Positions 35,763 through 45,769 of a stretch of DNA of 64,000 nucleotides are shown here, one piece after another; position 1 is the stretch's first letter, and the number at the start of each line of letters is the position of its first letter. The stretch comes from Halothece sp. PCC 7418. GTDB taxonomy: Bacteria; Cyanobacteriota; Cyanobacteriia; Cyanobacteriales; Rubidibacteraceae. The notes below the pieces were generated by a model, which worked only from the letters and a program-made list of their open reading frames with translations, searched no databases and was not told where the DNA came from. The translations under genes were made by a program, and so were the position numbers. Location of the stretch: the NCBI RefSeq assembly GCF_000317635.1, contig NC_019779.1, positions 3,596,001 through 3,660,000 of the forward strand. The letters run 5' to 3'.

Positions 35763-37619
35763 CTATTGTGATGAAACAGTTGCAGCAGAGCGACGACGGC
35801 GACGGCGACCTTGGAAATCTTGTTTTCCATTCGTCCCATTATTGCCATTATCTTTATTCTTGATGATGGGAGCAGTTTTACCATTGCCATTATTTTTCAC
35901 CTTTCCATCTTTCTCTTGCGGGGTTTGCAGTAAACAGACCGTTGCGGGTTGACTCTTCAACTCTCGTCGCACTAACCGTTTTAATCCCCCTTCAATTTCG
36001 ATTTTCAACTCACTCCAGTCGATATTGGTATCAATCGGTTTTCCATTCCCATTGGTGGCTAAGTTACTCCAGTAGTTTTTGATACTTTGTTCAACACTAC
36101 GGATAATCAGTTCATTAATCTTCGTCTGTCCGAGTGGACTCACCACCCCTCGCAGATTAACTTCAGGTTGCGCTAAAACTTTACCATCGGTTCCTACAGC
36201 AACTGCAACCGTAATGAGACCATCAAGGGCGAGTTGTTGACGCTCGGTCATAATATCTTTATGGACAAGCCCAGAATGATCCACCAGTTCAATTCCAGAT
36301 TGTACTTTTTCTGTCACTTCAATCCGATCGCGCGACACTTCCACGACATCGCCATTGTTAATAATGACCATATTTTCTTTGGGAATCCCCATCGCTTGCG
36401 CCATTTCCCCATGTTTCACCAGCATCCGATGTTCACCGTGGAAGGGAACAAAGAATTTAGGCTTGGTTAACGCCAACATCAACTTATGATCTTCTTGCGA
36501 ACCATGTCCAGAAACGTGAATCCCCTGATGACGACCATAAACCACTTTCGCCCCCAGCATCATCAAACGGTCAATGGTATTCACCACCGCGATCGTATTG
36601 CCAGGAATGGGGTTTGCAGAGAAGACGACTGTATCATTTTCTCGAATTTTAATTTGACGATGTTCCCCTTTTGAGATGCGGGTCATTGCTGCTAAAGGCT
36701 CTCCCTGTGAACCCGTTGTTAAAATCACACTGCGTTCATCGGGTACTTTATTTAACTCTTTCAGGGAGACAAACAAATTATCGGGACATTTTATATACCC
36801 CAAGTTACGAGCATGAGCAATAACATTTAACATCGAACGTCCGACCACACCCACTACTCGATTATGTTTTTCTGCAAGTTCTAAAATGATCCGAACGCGA
36901 TGCACAGAAGAGGCGAAGGTTGTCACTAACAAACGTCCATCCGCTTCTGCAAAAACCCGATCTAAGTTAGGACGCACCGAATTTTCTGATGGGGTATGTC
37001 CTGGGACTTCTGCATTAGTGGAGTCACTGAGTAAACAAAGGACTCCTTTTGCGCCATATTCCGCAAGACGATGTAAATCAAAATGTTCGCCATCGACAGG
37101 GGTATGGTCAATTTTAAAGTCGCCTGTATGAATAACAACCCCTAGAGGCGTGGTAATCGCTACACAGCAGCTATCTGCAATGGAATGAGTATTGCGAATA
37201 TACTCCACAGAAAACGCACTACCCAGTTTAACCACATCCCGAGGAAGAACAGATTTTAAGGTTGTTTGATCCGCAATTCCTGCTTCTTCTAATTTATTTT
37301 GCAATAACGCTAAAGCCAAACGGGGGCCATAAATAACAGGAATATCAAACTGTTTCAGATGATAAACAATTCCCCCAATATGATCTTCGTGTCCATGGGT
37401 GACAATCATCCCTTTGATTTTATGTCGATTTTCCCGTAAATAGGTCATATCAGGCAAGACAACATTAATGCCGTGCATATCTTCACTGGGAAAACCAATC
37501 CCTGCATCTAAGAGGATCATTTCATCCCCATATTCAATGATGCAGGTATTTTTGCCGATCTCATGAAGTCCGCCGAGAGGAATAATTCTCAAGTTGGGTT
37601 GTGCTTCGTTTTTACTCAT
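35763..37619 (-). CDS. rnj: Ribonuclease J
   Basis: 618 residues of a metallo-beta-lactamase/beta-CASP RNase with endo- and 5'-3' exonuclease activity in mRNA decay and rRNA processing. Metal ligands appear in VTHGHEDHIGG, and later motifs in SDSTNAE, FASSVHRVRIILELAEKHNR, TTGSQGEP and SGHGSQEDHKLML. The C-terminal tail is long, Asn/Gly-rich and ends in an arginine cluster (GRRRRRRSA), plausibly for RNA binding. It is third in the asd-dapA-rnj order known from cyanobacteria, though 281 bp with a MITE relic separates it from dapA. Confidence 0.95.
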   Translation of the reverse strand: MSKNEAQPNLRIIPLGGLHEIGKNTCIIEYGDEMILLDAGIGFPSEDMHGINVVLPDMTYLRENRHKIKGMIVTHGHEDHIGGIVYHLKQFDIPVIYGPRLALALLQNKLEEAGIADQTTLKSVLPRDVVKLGSAFSVEYIRNTHSIADSCCVAITTPLGVVIHTGDFKIDHTPVDGEHFDLHRLAEYGAKGVLCLLSDSTNAEVPGHTPSENSVRPNLDRVFAEADGRLLVTTFASSVHRVRIILELAEKHNRVVGVVGRSMLNVIAHARNLGYIKCPDNLFVSLKELNKVPDERSVILTTGSQGEPLAAMTRISKGEHRQIKIRENDTVVFSANPIPGNTIAVVNTIDRLMMLGAKVVYGRHQGIHVSGHGSQEDHKLMLALTKPKFFVPFHGEHRMLVKHGEMAQAMGIPKENMVIINNGDVVEVSRDRIEVTEKVQSGIELVDHSGLVHKDIMTERQQLALDGLITVAVAVGTDGKVLAQPEVNLRGVVSPLGQTKINELIIRSVEQSIKNYWSNLATNGNGKPIDTNIDWSELKIEIEGGLKRLVRRELKSQPATVCLLQTPQEKDGKVKNNGNGKTAPIIKNKDNGNNGTNGKQDFQGRRRRRRSAATVSSQ

Positions 37620-37739
37620 GAATTTGTTGTCCTTTTACTTGACTTGAATGAACAATTAATAATGACTAATGGGTATAAAAAACCGATCCCGTTAGGGAAA
37701 TTAAAGTTTAAACTCCACTCATAATGCAAAATTAATAAA

Positions 37740-37885
37740 TATAGCTTTTCTTAGTTTATTGAGGTACATAAATGTGATTCGGAAATGTTCATCGTGCTTC
37801 GCCTAGGCTACGTCTGACAGGGTTCATTGTTGACCACTGTAATTACTTTCCCAAAGAACAAATAACGAAGAACAAATAACAAAAA
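37740..37885 (+). mobile_element. MITE copy C, degenerate
   Basis: TATAGCTTTTCTTAGTTTAT, then GAGGTACATAA, matches the left terminal repeat of copy B with several changes. An interior GAACAAATAACGAAGAACAA heptamer-like run follows. The right terminal repeat is not recognisable. A short palindrome-rich insert (GCTTCGCCTAGGCTACG) sits in the middle. It separates dapA from rnj. Confidence 0.6.
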
Positions 37886-37900
37886 CATTGCTCTGTTAAA

Positions 37901-38791
37901 TTAGAGGAGCGATAACTTTGTTAAAACATCTTTTAATTGGGTTTCTAAATCAGGGGTTAATTCTGAAAGCGGCGATCGCAGCGCACCGACATTCCAACCT
38001 TTTAAGCGCAATGCTGTTTTCACAGGAATGGGATTTGTTGATAAAAATAAGGCTCGGAATAAGGGAAACAATTTAAGATGCGTTTGTTGAGCTTTTTCTA
38101 ATTGACCTTCTTTAAAGTCAGTAATCATCTGTTGTAGTTCGTCTCCCACCAGATGACTGGCGATACTAACCACACCTGTTCCACCAACAGCTAACAGGGG
38201 TAACGTGAGAGAATCATCCCCTGAATAAATGCCAAAATTGCTGGGAGTTGTCGCCCGAATTTCTGAGACTTGGTCTAAATCGCCACTGGCTTCTTTAATG
38301 GCAACAATGTTATCAATCTGAGCCAATTTTGCTACCGTTTCTGTCTCTAAGTTTCGTCCCGTGCGACCCGGAATATTGTAGAGCATCATCGGCAAGTCTG
38401 GACTTGCTTGCGCGATCGCGCTAAAGTGTTGATAAAGTCCAGCCTGCGGTGGTTTGCTGTAATAAGGAACGACCTGCAAACTACCATCTAAACCCAGTTT
38501 AGCTGCTTTTTCCGTTGCTGCGATCGCCTCATGGGTAGAGTTTGACCCCGTCCCTGCCATCACTTTCCCACGGTTTCCCACCGCTTTCTGTACCACTTGG
38601 AATAATTCATATTCTTCTTCCCAAGTCAGCGTCGGAGATTCACCTGTCGTTCCACAGACGACCACGGTATCTGTCCCATGACTGACTAAATAATCGGCTA
38701 ACGCTTCCGTAACCGCATAATTAACCGCACCTTCTGCGGTAAAGGGGGTTACCATTGCCGTCAGCACTTGTCCAAAGTCCACACTTGTCAT
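37901..38791 (-). CDS. dapA: 4-hydroxy-tetrahydrodipicolinate synthase
   Basis: 296 residues. Condenses pyruvate with aspartate semialdehyde in lysine/diaminopimelate synthesis. Seen: [17 protein letters not shown] near residue 43, [11 protein letters not shown] with the proton-relay Tyr, the Schiff-base lysine in [12 protein letters not shown], and [20 protein letters not shown]. Of normal length. It lies 28 bp downstream of asd on the same strand, the preceding pathway step. Confidence 0.95.
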   Translation of the reverse strand: MTSVDFGQVLTAMVTPFTAEGAVNYAVTEALADYLVSHGTDTVVVCGTTGESPTLTWEEEYELFQVVQKAVGNRGKVMAGTGSNSTHEAIAATEKAAKLGLDGSLQVVPYYSKPPQAGLYQHFSAIAQASPDLPMMLYNIPGRTGRNLETETVAKLAQIDNIVAIKEASGDLDQVSEIRATTPSNFGIYSGDDSLTLPLLAVGGTGVVSIASHLVGDELQQMITDFKEGQLEKAQQTHLKLFPLFRALFLSTNPIPVKTALRLKGWNVGALRSPLSELTPDLETQLKDVLTKLSLL

Positions 38792-38819
38792 TGTTATTTT
38801 CGATCTCTTTTCTATTTCT

Positions 38820-39878
38820 CTAAACCGATACGGTTGATTGCGTCCCTTGCAACAAATTTTCTTTCACTAACAACTCCGCAATCTGCACCGCATTTAAGGC
38901 TGCTCCTTTGCGAATTTGATCGCCACTTAACCACAACTCTAACCCACAGGGATGGGAAATGTCTTGTCGAATCCGTCCCACAAACACTTCATCTTGTCCT
39001 GTTGCTTCATTCGGCATCGGAAAATAATTATTCTCCCAATCTTCTCGCACTTCCACCCCAGGCGCGTCTTGCAGAATCGCTTTGGCTTTCCCCACAGGGA
39101 AGGGTTCAGCAAATTCGAGGTTAATCGCTTCCGAATGAGCCCGTAACACAGGAACACGGACACAAGTGGCGCTAATGCGTATGTCTGGACTGCCAAAAAT
39201 TTTCCGTGTTTCTTTCACCATTTTCATTTCTTCCTGACAATATCCTTGTTCCGTTAAGGGAGAATTATGGGGGAAGACATTAAACGCCAAGGGATAAGGA
39301 AACGCCTCTGTGGTTGGGGTTTCATCATTAAGAATGGCTTGGGCTTGTTTTTTCACTTCTGCCATTGCTTTTGCACCCGCCCCCGATGCAGACTGATACG
39401 TTGCGACAATCAGCCGTTGGATGGGTTGAACTTGGTGTAACGGATACACCGCCAAGCCCATCAGAATGGTTGTGCAATTGGGATTCGCAATAATCCCTTG
39501 ATGCTGGGCAGCAGCTTGCGGGTTAATTTCTGGGACAACCAAAGGGACATTTTCAGCCATGCGGAAGGCACTAGAATTATCCACCATCACTGCACCTGCA
39601 TCAACAATGGTTCGCGCCCATTCTTTACTGGTCGATCCACCTGCTGAGGCTAAAACCAGATCGACCTCTTGAAACGCTTCTGCACTCACCGTTTCTACTT
39701 TCAGAGAGTCTCCCCGAAACGAGATTTCTTGACCTGCTGAACGAGGAGAAGCCAGTAATTTTAATTGACTGATCGGAAAAGACCGTTCTTCTAAAAGCTG
39801 AATTAACTCTTTCCCTACCGCGCCTGTAGCGCCTAAAATTGCGACACGAATTCCTTCTGACAAATGATTTGCCTCCAT
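38820..39878 (-). CDS. asd: Aspartate-semialdehyde dehydrogenase
   Basis: Reduces aspartyl phosphate with NADPH to aspartate semialdehyde for lysine, threonine and methionine. Start [15 protein letters not shown] at 39878 (352 residues); the frame opens three codons earlier. Landmarks: nucleotide-binding [17 protein letters not shown], the [10 protein letters not shown]-type catalytic cysteine ([15 protein letters not shown]), and the substrate-binding [10 protein letters not shown]. First gene of the asd-dapA unit and divergent from tig. Confidence 0.94.
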   Translation of the reverse strand: MEANHLSEGIRVAILGATGAVGKELIQLLEERSFPISQLKLLASPRSAGQEISFRGDSLKVETVSAEAFQEVDLVLASAGGSTSKEWARTIVDAGAVMVDNSSAFRMAENVPLVVPEINPQAAAQHQGIIANPNCTTILMGLAVYPLHQVQPIQRLIVATYQSASGAGAKAMAEVKKQAQAILNDETPTTEAFPYPLAFNVFPHNSPLTEQGYCQEEMKMVKETRKIFGSPDIRISATCVRVPVLRAHSEAINLEFAEPFPVGKAKAILQDAPGVEVREDWENNYFPMPNEATGQDEVFVGRIRQDISHPCGLELWLSGDQIRKGAALNAVQIAELLVKENLLQGTQSTVSV

Positions 39879-40119
39879 TAACAACAATAATCAGTTATAT
39901 TTTGTAATTTAAATCAAAAAATAGAAATATGTATAACAGATAACCAATAATGAATAACTAATAACTAATTTACACCGTCTTTGGCAATGCTACAATAACC
40001 ATTTGGACTTTGCCTTAGTTCTGAATTAGACTAACATAAGCCTCGGTCTGAGGTAGAAACTCAGTTCCATCAGGCACACTTGAAATATAGATGCGCGTTA
40101 TAGAAGAAGAGAGTAATAG

Positions 40120-41505
40120 ATGAAAGTAACCCAGGAAAAACTCCCCGATAGCCAAGTTGCTTTGGAAATAGAAATCCCTGCTGAACAAACGAAAAAAGCC
40201 TACGAGAAAGTGTTGAAAGATTTAACCCATTCTGCCAATATTCCTGGGTTTCGGAAGGGGAAAGTCCCTCGCCAGGTGTTAGTGCAACGGTTTGGGAAGG
40301 AACGCTTGAAAGCAGCAGCCATTGAAGAATTATTACAACCCTCGATTGACGAAGCCATTGAACAGGAAAAGATTGAGGCGTTAGGGAATTATCAACTCCG
40401 TTCTTCCTTTGAAGATCTAACTCAACAATACAAACCAGGTGAACCGTTTACGTTTAGTGCGTCTGTTGATGTTCCGCCAGAAGTGCAACTGGGAGATTAT
40501 AAAACTCTGAAAGTGCAAGCCGAAGAAGTCAAAGCCGATCCCGAACAAGTGGAAAACTATCTACAGGAAAAACGAGAGCAAGAAGCGACTTTAGTTCCAG
40601 TGGAAGATCGTCCCGCGCAAATGGGAGATACCACTGTTATTGATTACGAAGGACGTTTAGAAGAAAGCGGTGAACTCATTGAAGGGGCGCAAGCCGAAGA
40701 CTTTGAATTAGAACTTGCTGAAGGTAAATTCATTGAAGGTATGGTCGAAGGGATTGTCGGGATGAATCCTGAAGAAACTAAGGAAATTTCTGTGACGTTT
40801 CCAGAAGAGTATGCCCGAGAAGATTTAGCAGGAAAAACAGCGAAATTTACAGTCACCCTCAAAGAGTTAAAAGCGAAAGAATTGCCAGAACTGGATGATG
40901 AGTTTGCTGAGGATGTCGGGGAACATTCCACGATGGACCAATGGCGGGAAGCCCTAAGCAAGCAATATGAGGAGCAAGCAGAAGAACAAACCAAGAGCAA
41001 TATTGAAGAGGCGATTGTTAATGCTCTGATTGAGCAAACAGAAATTGAATTGCCCGAAACGATGATTGAACAAGAATTGCAAACAATCATCACTCAATCT
41101 ATGATGCAGTTGGCGCAGTATGGAATTGATCCTCGTCAAATGCTGAATGAAGAAGCAGTCAAACAAATGAAGCAGCGATCGCGCCCTGATGCCATTGCTC
41201 GCCTCAAGCAAAACCTGACTCTGCAAGAAATCTCGAAACAAGAAGGGCTGAACCCATCCGAAGAAGAACTAAAAGCCAAAGCGGATGAAGTCAGAAAAGA
41301 ACTTGACGAGCAAGAGCAAGAGTATGACGAAGAGCGTCTTCAAGAGTACGTGGAAGAAGACTTGCGCCAAGAAAAAACTCTCGCTTGGTTACGGGAACAA
41401 GCAGAAGTAGAATTAGTGCCTGAAGGCAGCTTGCAACAAGAAGCGGAAGCAGAAACGGAAGCAGCAGAAGCAGTGGTCGATGCTGAAAGTGAACCAGCAG
41501 AATAA
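40120..41505 (+). CDS. tig: Trigger factor
   Basis: 461 residues. Ribosome-associated chaperone with prolyl isomerase activity. The N-domain has the ribosome-binding signature GFRKGKVPRQVL. The FKBP-like domain runs from about residue 165 (GDTTVIDYEGRLEESG ... VTFPEEYAREDLAGK). The C-terminal arms are helical and very acidic, ending in an E/A-rich tail longer than average. First of a tig-clpP-clpX set; clpP follows 57 bp later. Confidence 0.95.
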   Translation: MKVTQEKLPDSQVALEIEIPAEQTKKAYEKVLKDLTHSANIPGFRKGKVPRQVLVQRFGKERLKAAAIEELLQPSIDEAIEQEKIEALGNYQLRSSFEDLTQQYKPGEPFTFSASVDVPPEVQLGDYKTLKVQAEEVKADPEQVENYLQEKREQEATLVPVEDRPAQMGDTTVIDYEGRLEESGELIEGAQAEDFELELAEGKFIEGMVEGIVGMNPEETKEISVTFPEEYAREDLAGKTAKFTVTLKELKAKELPELDDEFAEDVGEHSTMDQWREALSKQYEEQAEEQTKSNIEEAIVNALIEQTEIELPETMIEQELQTIITQSMMQLAQYGIDPRQMLNEEAVKQMKQRSRPDAIARLKQNLTLQEISKQEGLNPSEEELKAKADEVRKELDEQEQEYDEERLQEYVEEDLRQEKTLAWLREQAEVELVPEGSLQQEAEAETEAAEAVVDAESEPAE

Positions 41506-41562
41506 GTCATAATGAGGACAGAAGGAAATTAGCCGGTTAGAGCCAAAACATTAGACGAATCT

Positions 41563-42249
41563 ATGATTTACTCCCAAATGCCCTTTTCGAGTCTTCGCAG
41601 CGATCGCGCTTGCAGTCCAGTTGTGTCTCAATCCCAGAACGCCGTTGTCCCGATGGTGATTGAGCAATCAGGAATGGGAGAGCGAGCCTTCGACCTCTAT
41701 TCTCGCCTCCTCAGAGAACGGATCATCTTCCTCGGAACGCCAGTTGATGACCAAATTGCCGACTCTGTGGCTGCACAAATGCTATTTTTAGAAGCAGAAG
41801 ACCCAGAAAAAGATATCCAACTGTATATCAACTCCCCTGGAGGATCAGTCTATGCGGGAATGGCCATTTATGACACCATGCAACAAATTCAACCTGATGT
41901 TGCGACCATCTGCTATGGACTGGCTGCTAGCATGGGAGCGTTTCTCTTAGCCGGTGGTGCTGCGGGGAAACGGATGTCTCTGACCAATTCTCGAATTATG
42001 ATTCACCAACCCCTCGGAGGCGCACAGGGACAAGCAGCGGATATTGAAATCCAAGCCCGAGAAATTCTGTATATCAAAAACACCCTGAATGAACTCCTCG
42101 CTTACCACACAGGACAACCCTTAGACCGTATTGCTGAAGATACTGATCGCGACTTTTATATGTCGGCAACAGAAGCCCAAGAGTACGGTTTAATTGACCA
42201 AGTAATTACCTCGCAGACTCGTTCCCCTCGGGAAGTAGCTGCAACTTAG
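41563..42249 (+). CDS. clpP: ATP-dependent Clp protease proteolytic subunit
   Basis: 228 residues. Catalytic Ser123 ([15 protein letters not shown]) and His148 ([11 protein letters not shown]) are present, with the [16 protein letters not shown]-type oxyanion region. The N-terminal extension of about 25 residues before VVPMVIEQ may be processed. Together with ClpX encoded 33 bp downstream it forms a cytoplasmic AAA+ protease. Cyanobacteria have several ClpP paralogues; the link to clpX marks this as the ClpX-partner isoform. Confidence 0.95.
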   Translation: MIYSQMPFSSLRSDRACSPVVSQSQNAVVPMVIEQSGMGERAFDLYSRLLRERIIFLGTPVDDQIADSVAAQMLFLEAEDPEKDIQLYINSPGGSVYAGMAIYDTMQQIQPDVATICYGLAASMGAFLLAGGAAGKRMSLTNSRIMIHQPLGGAQGQAADIEIQAREILYIKNTLNELLAYHTGQPLDRIAEDTDRDFYMSATEAQEYGLIDQVITSQTRSPREVAAT

Positions 42250-42282
42250 ACGATATTTAATACCAGACGCAGGTGCTGACTT

Positions 42283-43620
42283 ATGTCAAAATTCGACTCC
42301 CACTTAAAATGTTCCTTCTGTGGTAAATCCCAAGAACAAGTTCGCAAATTAATTGCGGGTCCGGGCGTATATATTTGCGATGAATGTGTGGAATTATGCA
42401 ACGAAATCTTAGATGATGAACTCATTGAACCCTCTTCTCGCCCAGAACGGGTTTCGTCCCAAGAGGAAGACCAAGGGAAACGTCAGGGGAAACCTGCTCT
42501 GTCGTTGAGTGAAATTCCCAAACCCAAAGATATTAAGGGGTATCTCGATGACTATGTGATTGGTCAGGAAGAAGCGAAAAAGGTCTTGTCGGTTGCGGTT
42601 TATAACCACTATAAACGCCTCAGCCTGCTGGAAAACCAACAGAGTCACACAGGAGATGGGGAGGTTCAACTCCAGAAATCCAATATCCTGTTAATTGGTC
42701 CGACAGGTTGCGGGAAAACTCTGCTGGCGCAAACCTTGGCGGAGATTTTGGAAGTTCCTTTTGCTGTTGCTGATGCCACCACACTCACAGAAGCGGGGTA
42801 TGTGGGAGAAGATGTAGAAAATATTTTACTGCGTTTGTTACAAGTTGCGGATTCCGATGTGGAAAAAGCGCAACGGGGCATCATCTACATTGATGAAATT
42901 GATAAAGTCGCCCGTAAAAGCGAAAATACCTCTATTACTCGCGATGTCTCTGGGGAAGGGGTGCAACAAGCCCTGCTGAAGATGTTAGAAGGGACAGTTG
43001 CTAACGTCCCTCCTCAAGGGGGACGGAAACATCCCTACCAAGATTGTATCCAGATTGATACCAGTAACATCCTCTTCATTTGTGGGGGCGCGTTTGTTGG
43101 CTTAGATAAAGTGGTGGAAGAACGGATGGGGCGTAAGTCCATTGGCTTTATTCAAGGGGAAGAAGGACACACCCTTACCAAGGAAAAACGAGCAGCAGAT
43201 ATTCTCCAGCATCTGCAACCCGATGACTTTATTAAGTTTGGCATGATTCCCGAGTTTGTGGGGCGGATTCCCGTTTCGGCGGTGATTGAACCGTTAGATG
43301 AGCAGGCGTTAGTTTCGATTTTGACACAGCCCCGTAATGCACTGGTGAAACAATATCAGAAGCTATTGGGGATGGATAATATTGAGCTCGAGTTTACCCC
43401 AGAAGCCCTCCGCGCGATCGCGCAAGAAGCCAATCGAAGGAAAACAGGAGCCAGAGCCTTACGAGGCATTATTGAAGAGATCATGCTTGATGTCATGTAT
43501 GATTTGCCCTCTCGTAAAGATGTCCGTCATTGTCAAATTACCAAAAATATGGTAGAAAAACGCTCCACTGCCGAACTCTTACTCCATCCGTCTTCCCTTC
43601 CCAAACCCGAATCCGCATAA
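42283..43620 (+). CDS. clpX: Clp protease ATPase subunit ClpX
   Basis: 445 residues. Order: N-terminal zinc-binding domain ([11 protein letters not shown] ... ICDECVELC), Walker A ([15 protein letters not shown]), Walker B ([12 protein letters not shown]), pore loop region [11 protein letters not shown], the ClpP-docking loop IGF ([10 protein letters not shown]), and sensor-2 region [13 protein letters not shown]. Unfolds and feeds substrates into ClpP. Last gene of the tig-clpP-clpX set. Confidence 0.97.
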   Translation: MSKFDSHLKCSFCGKSQEQVRKLIAGPGVYICDECVELCNEILDDELIEPSSRPERVSSQEEDQGKRQGKPALSLSEIPKPKDIKGYLDDYVIGQEEAKKVLSVAVYNHYKRLSLLENQQSHTGDGEVQLQKSNILLIGPTGCGKTLLAQTLAEILEVPFAVADATTLTEAGYVGEDVENILLRLLQVADSDVEKAQRGIIYIDEIDKVARKSENTSITRDVSGEGVQQALLKMLEGTVANVPPQGGRKHPYQDCIQIDTSNILFICGGAFVGLDKVVEERMGRKSIGFIQGEEGHTLTKEKRAADILQHLQPDDFIKFGMIPEFVGRIPVSAVIEPLDEQALVSILTQPRNALVKQYQKLLGMDNIELEFTPEALRAIAQEANRRKTGARALRGIIEEIMLDVMYDLPSRKDVRHCQITKNMVEKRSTAELLLHPSSLPKPESA

Positions 43621-43749
43621 CAGCAAGCTCACTGCGAGGCAACTGTTGAAAAAACCAACAACTCATCCTCTCTGAGTTAGACGTAAATTTTTGTAAAGAA
43701 AGTTAAGATAGATCATAAATAAGATGAAAAAACTTTAACTCACACCGTC

Positions 43750-44094
43750 ATGGCTTCGGAATCAGAGCAAAAACAGTTATTAAAAGCAATTTTAGAGCCA
43801 TTGCTGGAGGACTTTCAGTACTGGTTTTCCCGTTCTCGTAATCTCTTAGAATCGGAACAAGTTGCGGTTTTATCTCCCGCAGAACAGGCGGACTTACTAC
43901 AGCGAGTGAAAACCGCTCAAGAAGAAGTCAGTGCAACTCAGAGTCTATTTCAAGCGACGGATGGTAACGTTGGCGTGGAAATGTCCACCATAGCCCCTTG
44001 GCATAAACTGGTTACAGAATGCTGGCAAGTGGCAAGGCAAAACCGACAACAGCAACAACAGTCACCGCGTCAGGGGATTAATGAAACAGGTTAG
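43750..44094 (+). CDS. DUF2605 family protein
   Basis: 114 residues: LLKAILEPLLEDFQYWFSRS, LLSPAEQADLLQRV-type helix and MSTIAPWHKLVTECWQVAR. This is a cyanobacterial family of unknown function. The C-terminus is Gln-rich. It is usually next to the DUF2973 gene, as here. Confidence 0.8.
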   Translation: MASESEQKQLLKAILEPLLEDFQYWFSRSRNLLESEQVAVLSPAEQADLLQRVKTAQEEVSATQSLFQATDGNVGVEMSTIAPWHKLVTECWQVARQNRQQQQQSPRQGINETG

Positions 44095-44190
44095 AATGAA
44101 GGATATCAGAAAACTATCAACCTTCGTTTGAGCCTGCTGCATTAGCAACCTAAGTTTAGAAAATACTCCCGATTAAGATTAAGGAAAACC

Positions 44191-44517
44191 ATGTTACACC
44201 TCCTATACATCATCGCTTTTACCGTCATTGCTTTTTTCGCTGTTAGTAACTTAATTCGTAGTTTGATCACCTTAGGGACTGAGTCACAAAGAACTGGAAA
44301 TAACTGGAATTCTCGCGGAAGTAGAAACAATTTTAATGGTAATCGTTATCCATCTGCACAAACCCCGTCCCATCCCGAATTATTAGACGAACAGGGAAAA
44401 CCAGTTAACGAACCCCTCCTCGTCATGCGGTCAGTGAATGTGGATGATGCACGGGAAAAATTGGATGCACTCTATAACGATTCTCCTGGTAGCAATCAAG
44501 AAGAAGATAAAGATTAA
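44191..44517 (+). CDS. DUF2973 family membrane protein
   Basis: 108 residues with one N-terminal membrane helix (MLHLLYIIAFTVIAFFAV) and a conserved SHPELLDEQGKPVNEPLLVM stretch. The family is cyanobacterial and uncharacterised. It lies 96 bp after the DUF2605 gene, a conserved pairing that suggests joint function. Confidence 0.8.
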   Translation: MLHLLYIIAFTVIAFFAVSNLIRSLITLGTESQRTGNNWNSRGSRNNFNGNRYPSAQTPSHPELLDEQGKPVNEPLLVMRSVNVDDAREKLDALYNDSPGSNQEEDKD

Positions 44518-44558
44518 TTCCTTCCTTATTCGTTCATTTTTCGCAACCTTGAGACTTT

Positions 44559-44593
44559 AAGAAGACGTTATCAGTTCGGTAGCGTCTTCTTTT
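44559..44593 (+). terminator. Hairpin terminator after the DUF2973 gene
   Basis: The 9-bp stem AAGAAGACG / CGTCTTCTT (44559-44567 and 44583-44591) has a 15-nt loop and is followed by TT. It lies between two convergent genes and can serve both strands. Confidence 0.65.
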
Positions 44594-44604
44594 AATGGAT
44601 TTCC

Positions 44605-45720
44605 TTAAAGCCGTAACCGTGTATGATTATCACTGATATTATGAACAGTTAGTTTTTCCTCTTCGCTGAACTGTTCAAAAAAGGCTCTCACTTTCGGTGG
44701 GAAATTAGGGAAAGAAAATGCAGCATCTCCTTGTGCAATATCAGCCCAAAAATATCGCAGATCAGGAACAAATTTTTCCGCTTCTTCCACTGGGAGGTTG
44801 AGAGGAGGTTTAGTTAATAATTTCATCATAAATGGGTCAGCGCGATCGCCCATCCATTCCCTAGAAAAGTGCAGTAAATCATCCCAACCAGGAACCGTTT
44901 TCACCCAATGAGATTGAATATCAAATTGCATTTGATCTCGGGATTCACCACTCACTTCAATCACCCGATAAGGATGGGGATAACTGACTAAAGAACCCGT
45001 TGTGATTTCGTATAGATTTCCTTCTTTGGCAATATCTTGAACATGAAGATGACCAGTAAAGATAAATCTTACACCATAGGCGTTTAAGAGTTTTTTCAAA
45101 CGCGGTGCATTATCCAACATATACCGATTAGAAATGGGATGATCTCCTTGTCCAGGAAAATGTTCAATCACGTTATGATGAACCATAACCAGAACCATTT
45201 GATCTTGTAAGGTAGGTAATAAGTTTTCTAACCACTGTAATTGTTCCTCGTCCAGACAACCGAGTTGCTGACCATTTTCATCAAAAATATTGGAGTTTAG
45301 CGCGATTAATTGAACGCCAGGATGTAATTCGGTGGTGTAATAAAGTTGATTGGTTTTTTCATAACCACAATGGGAGTAATAATGAGGAAATTTTTCATAG
45401 GGAATGGCAGGATTTTTACCTGGATTTTCTCCAGAAACCGTGGGAATATCATGATTGCCTGGAATTACATAAACGGGAAAAGGAAGTGTTTGCAGATAGT
45501 CTGCTAACCACTGATGATTTTCTGGTTCACCATCTTGGGTTAAATCTCCTGGCAGTAAGAGAAAGTCAAGATTTAAGGTTTTCAAGTGTTCAACCACTTG
45601 TTGAAAACTAGGGATACTGACTTCTACTAAATGAAAGCGTTTGGGGTGGTGAAAAATTGTTTCTTCAACAGCAATATGGAGATCACTCGCAATTCCGAAG
45701 CGGAAGTTAAAATTCATCAC
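44605..45720 (-). CDS. Metallophosphoesterase, CpdA-like
   Basis: 371 residues of the calcineurin-like superfamily. Metal motifs are ASDLHIA, LPGDLTQDGEPENH, VIPGNHD, VMVHHNV and FTGHLHVQD. This is the signature order of 3',5'-cyclic nucleotide phosphodiesterases of the CpdA group, though the substrate may also be another phosphodiester. The C-terminal 100 residues are an extra helical region. Cytoplasmic, with no signal peptide. Confidence 0.85.
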   Translation of the reverse strand: MMNFNFRFGIASDLHIAVEETIFHHPKRFHLVEVSIPSFQQVVEHLKTLNLDFLLLPGDLTQDGEPENHQWLADYLQTLPFPVYVIPGNHDIPTVSGENPGKNPAIPYEKFPHYYSHCGYEKTNQLYYTTELHPGVQLIALNSNIFDENGQQLGCLDEEQLQWLENLLPTLQDQMVLVMVHHNVIEHFPGQGDHPISNRYMLDNAPRLKKLLNAYGVRFIFTGHLHVQDIAKEGNLYEITTGSLVSYPHPYRVIEVSGESRDQMQFDIQSHWVKTVPGWDDLLHFSREWMGDRADPFMMKLLTKPPLNLPVEEAEKFVPDLRYFWADIAQGDAAFSFPNFPPKVRAFFEQFSEEEKLTVHNISDNHTRLRL

Positions 45721-45769
45721 ATTAATTTTGATTAGCGCACTATCTGCAAGTTTATCTTATATGAAATAC

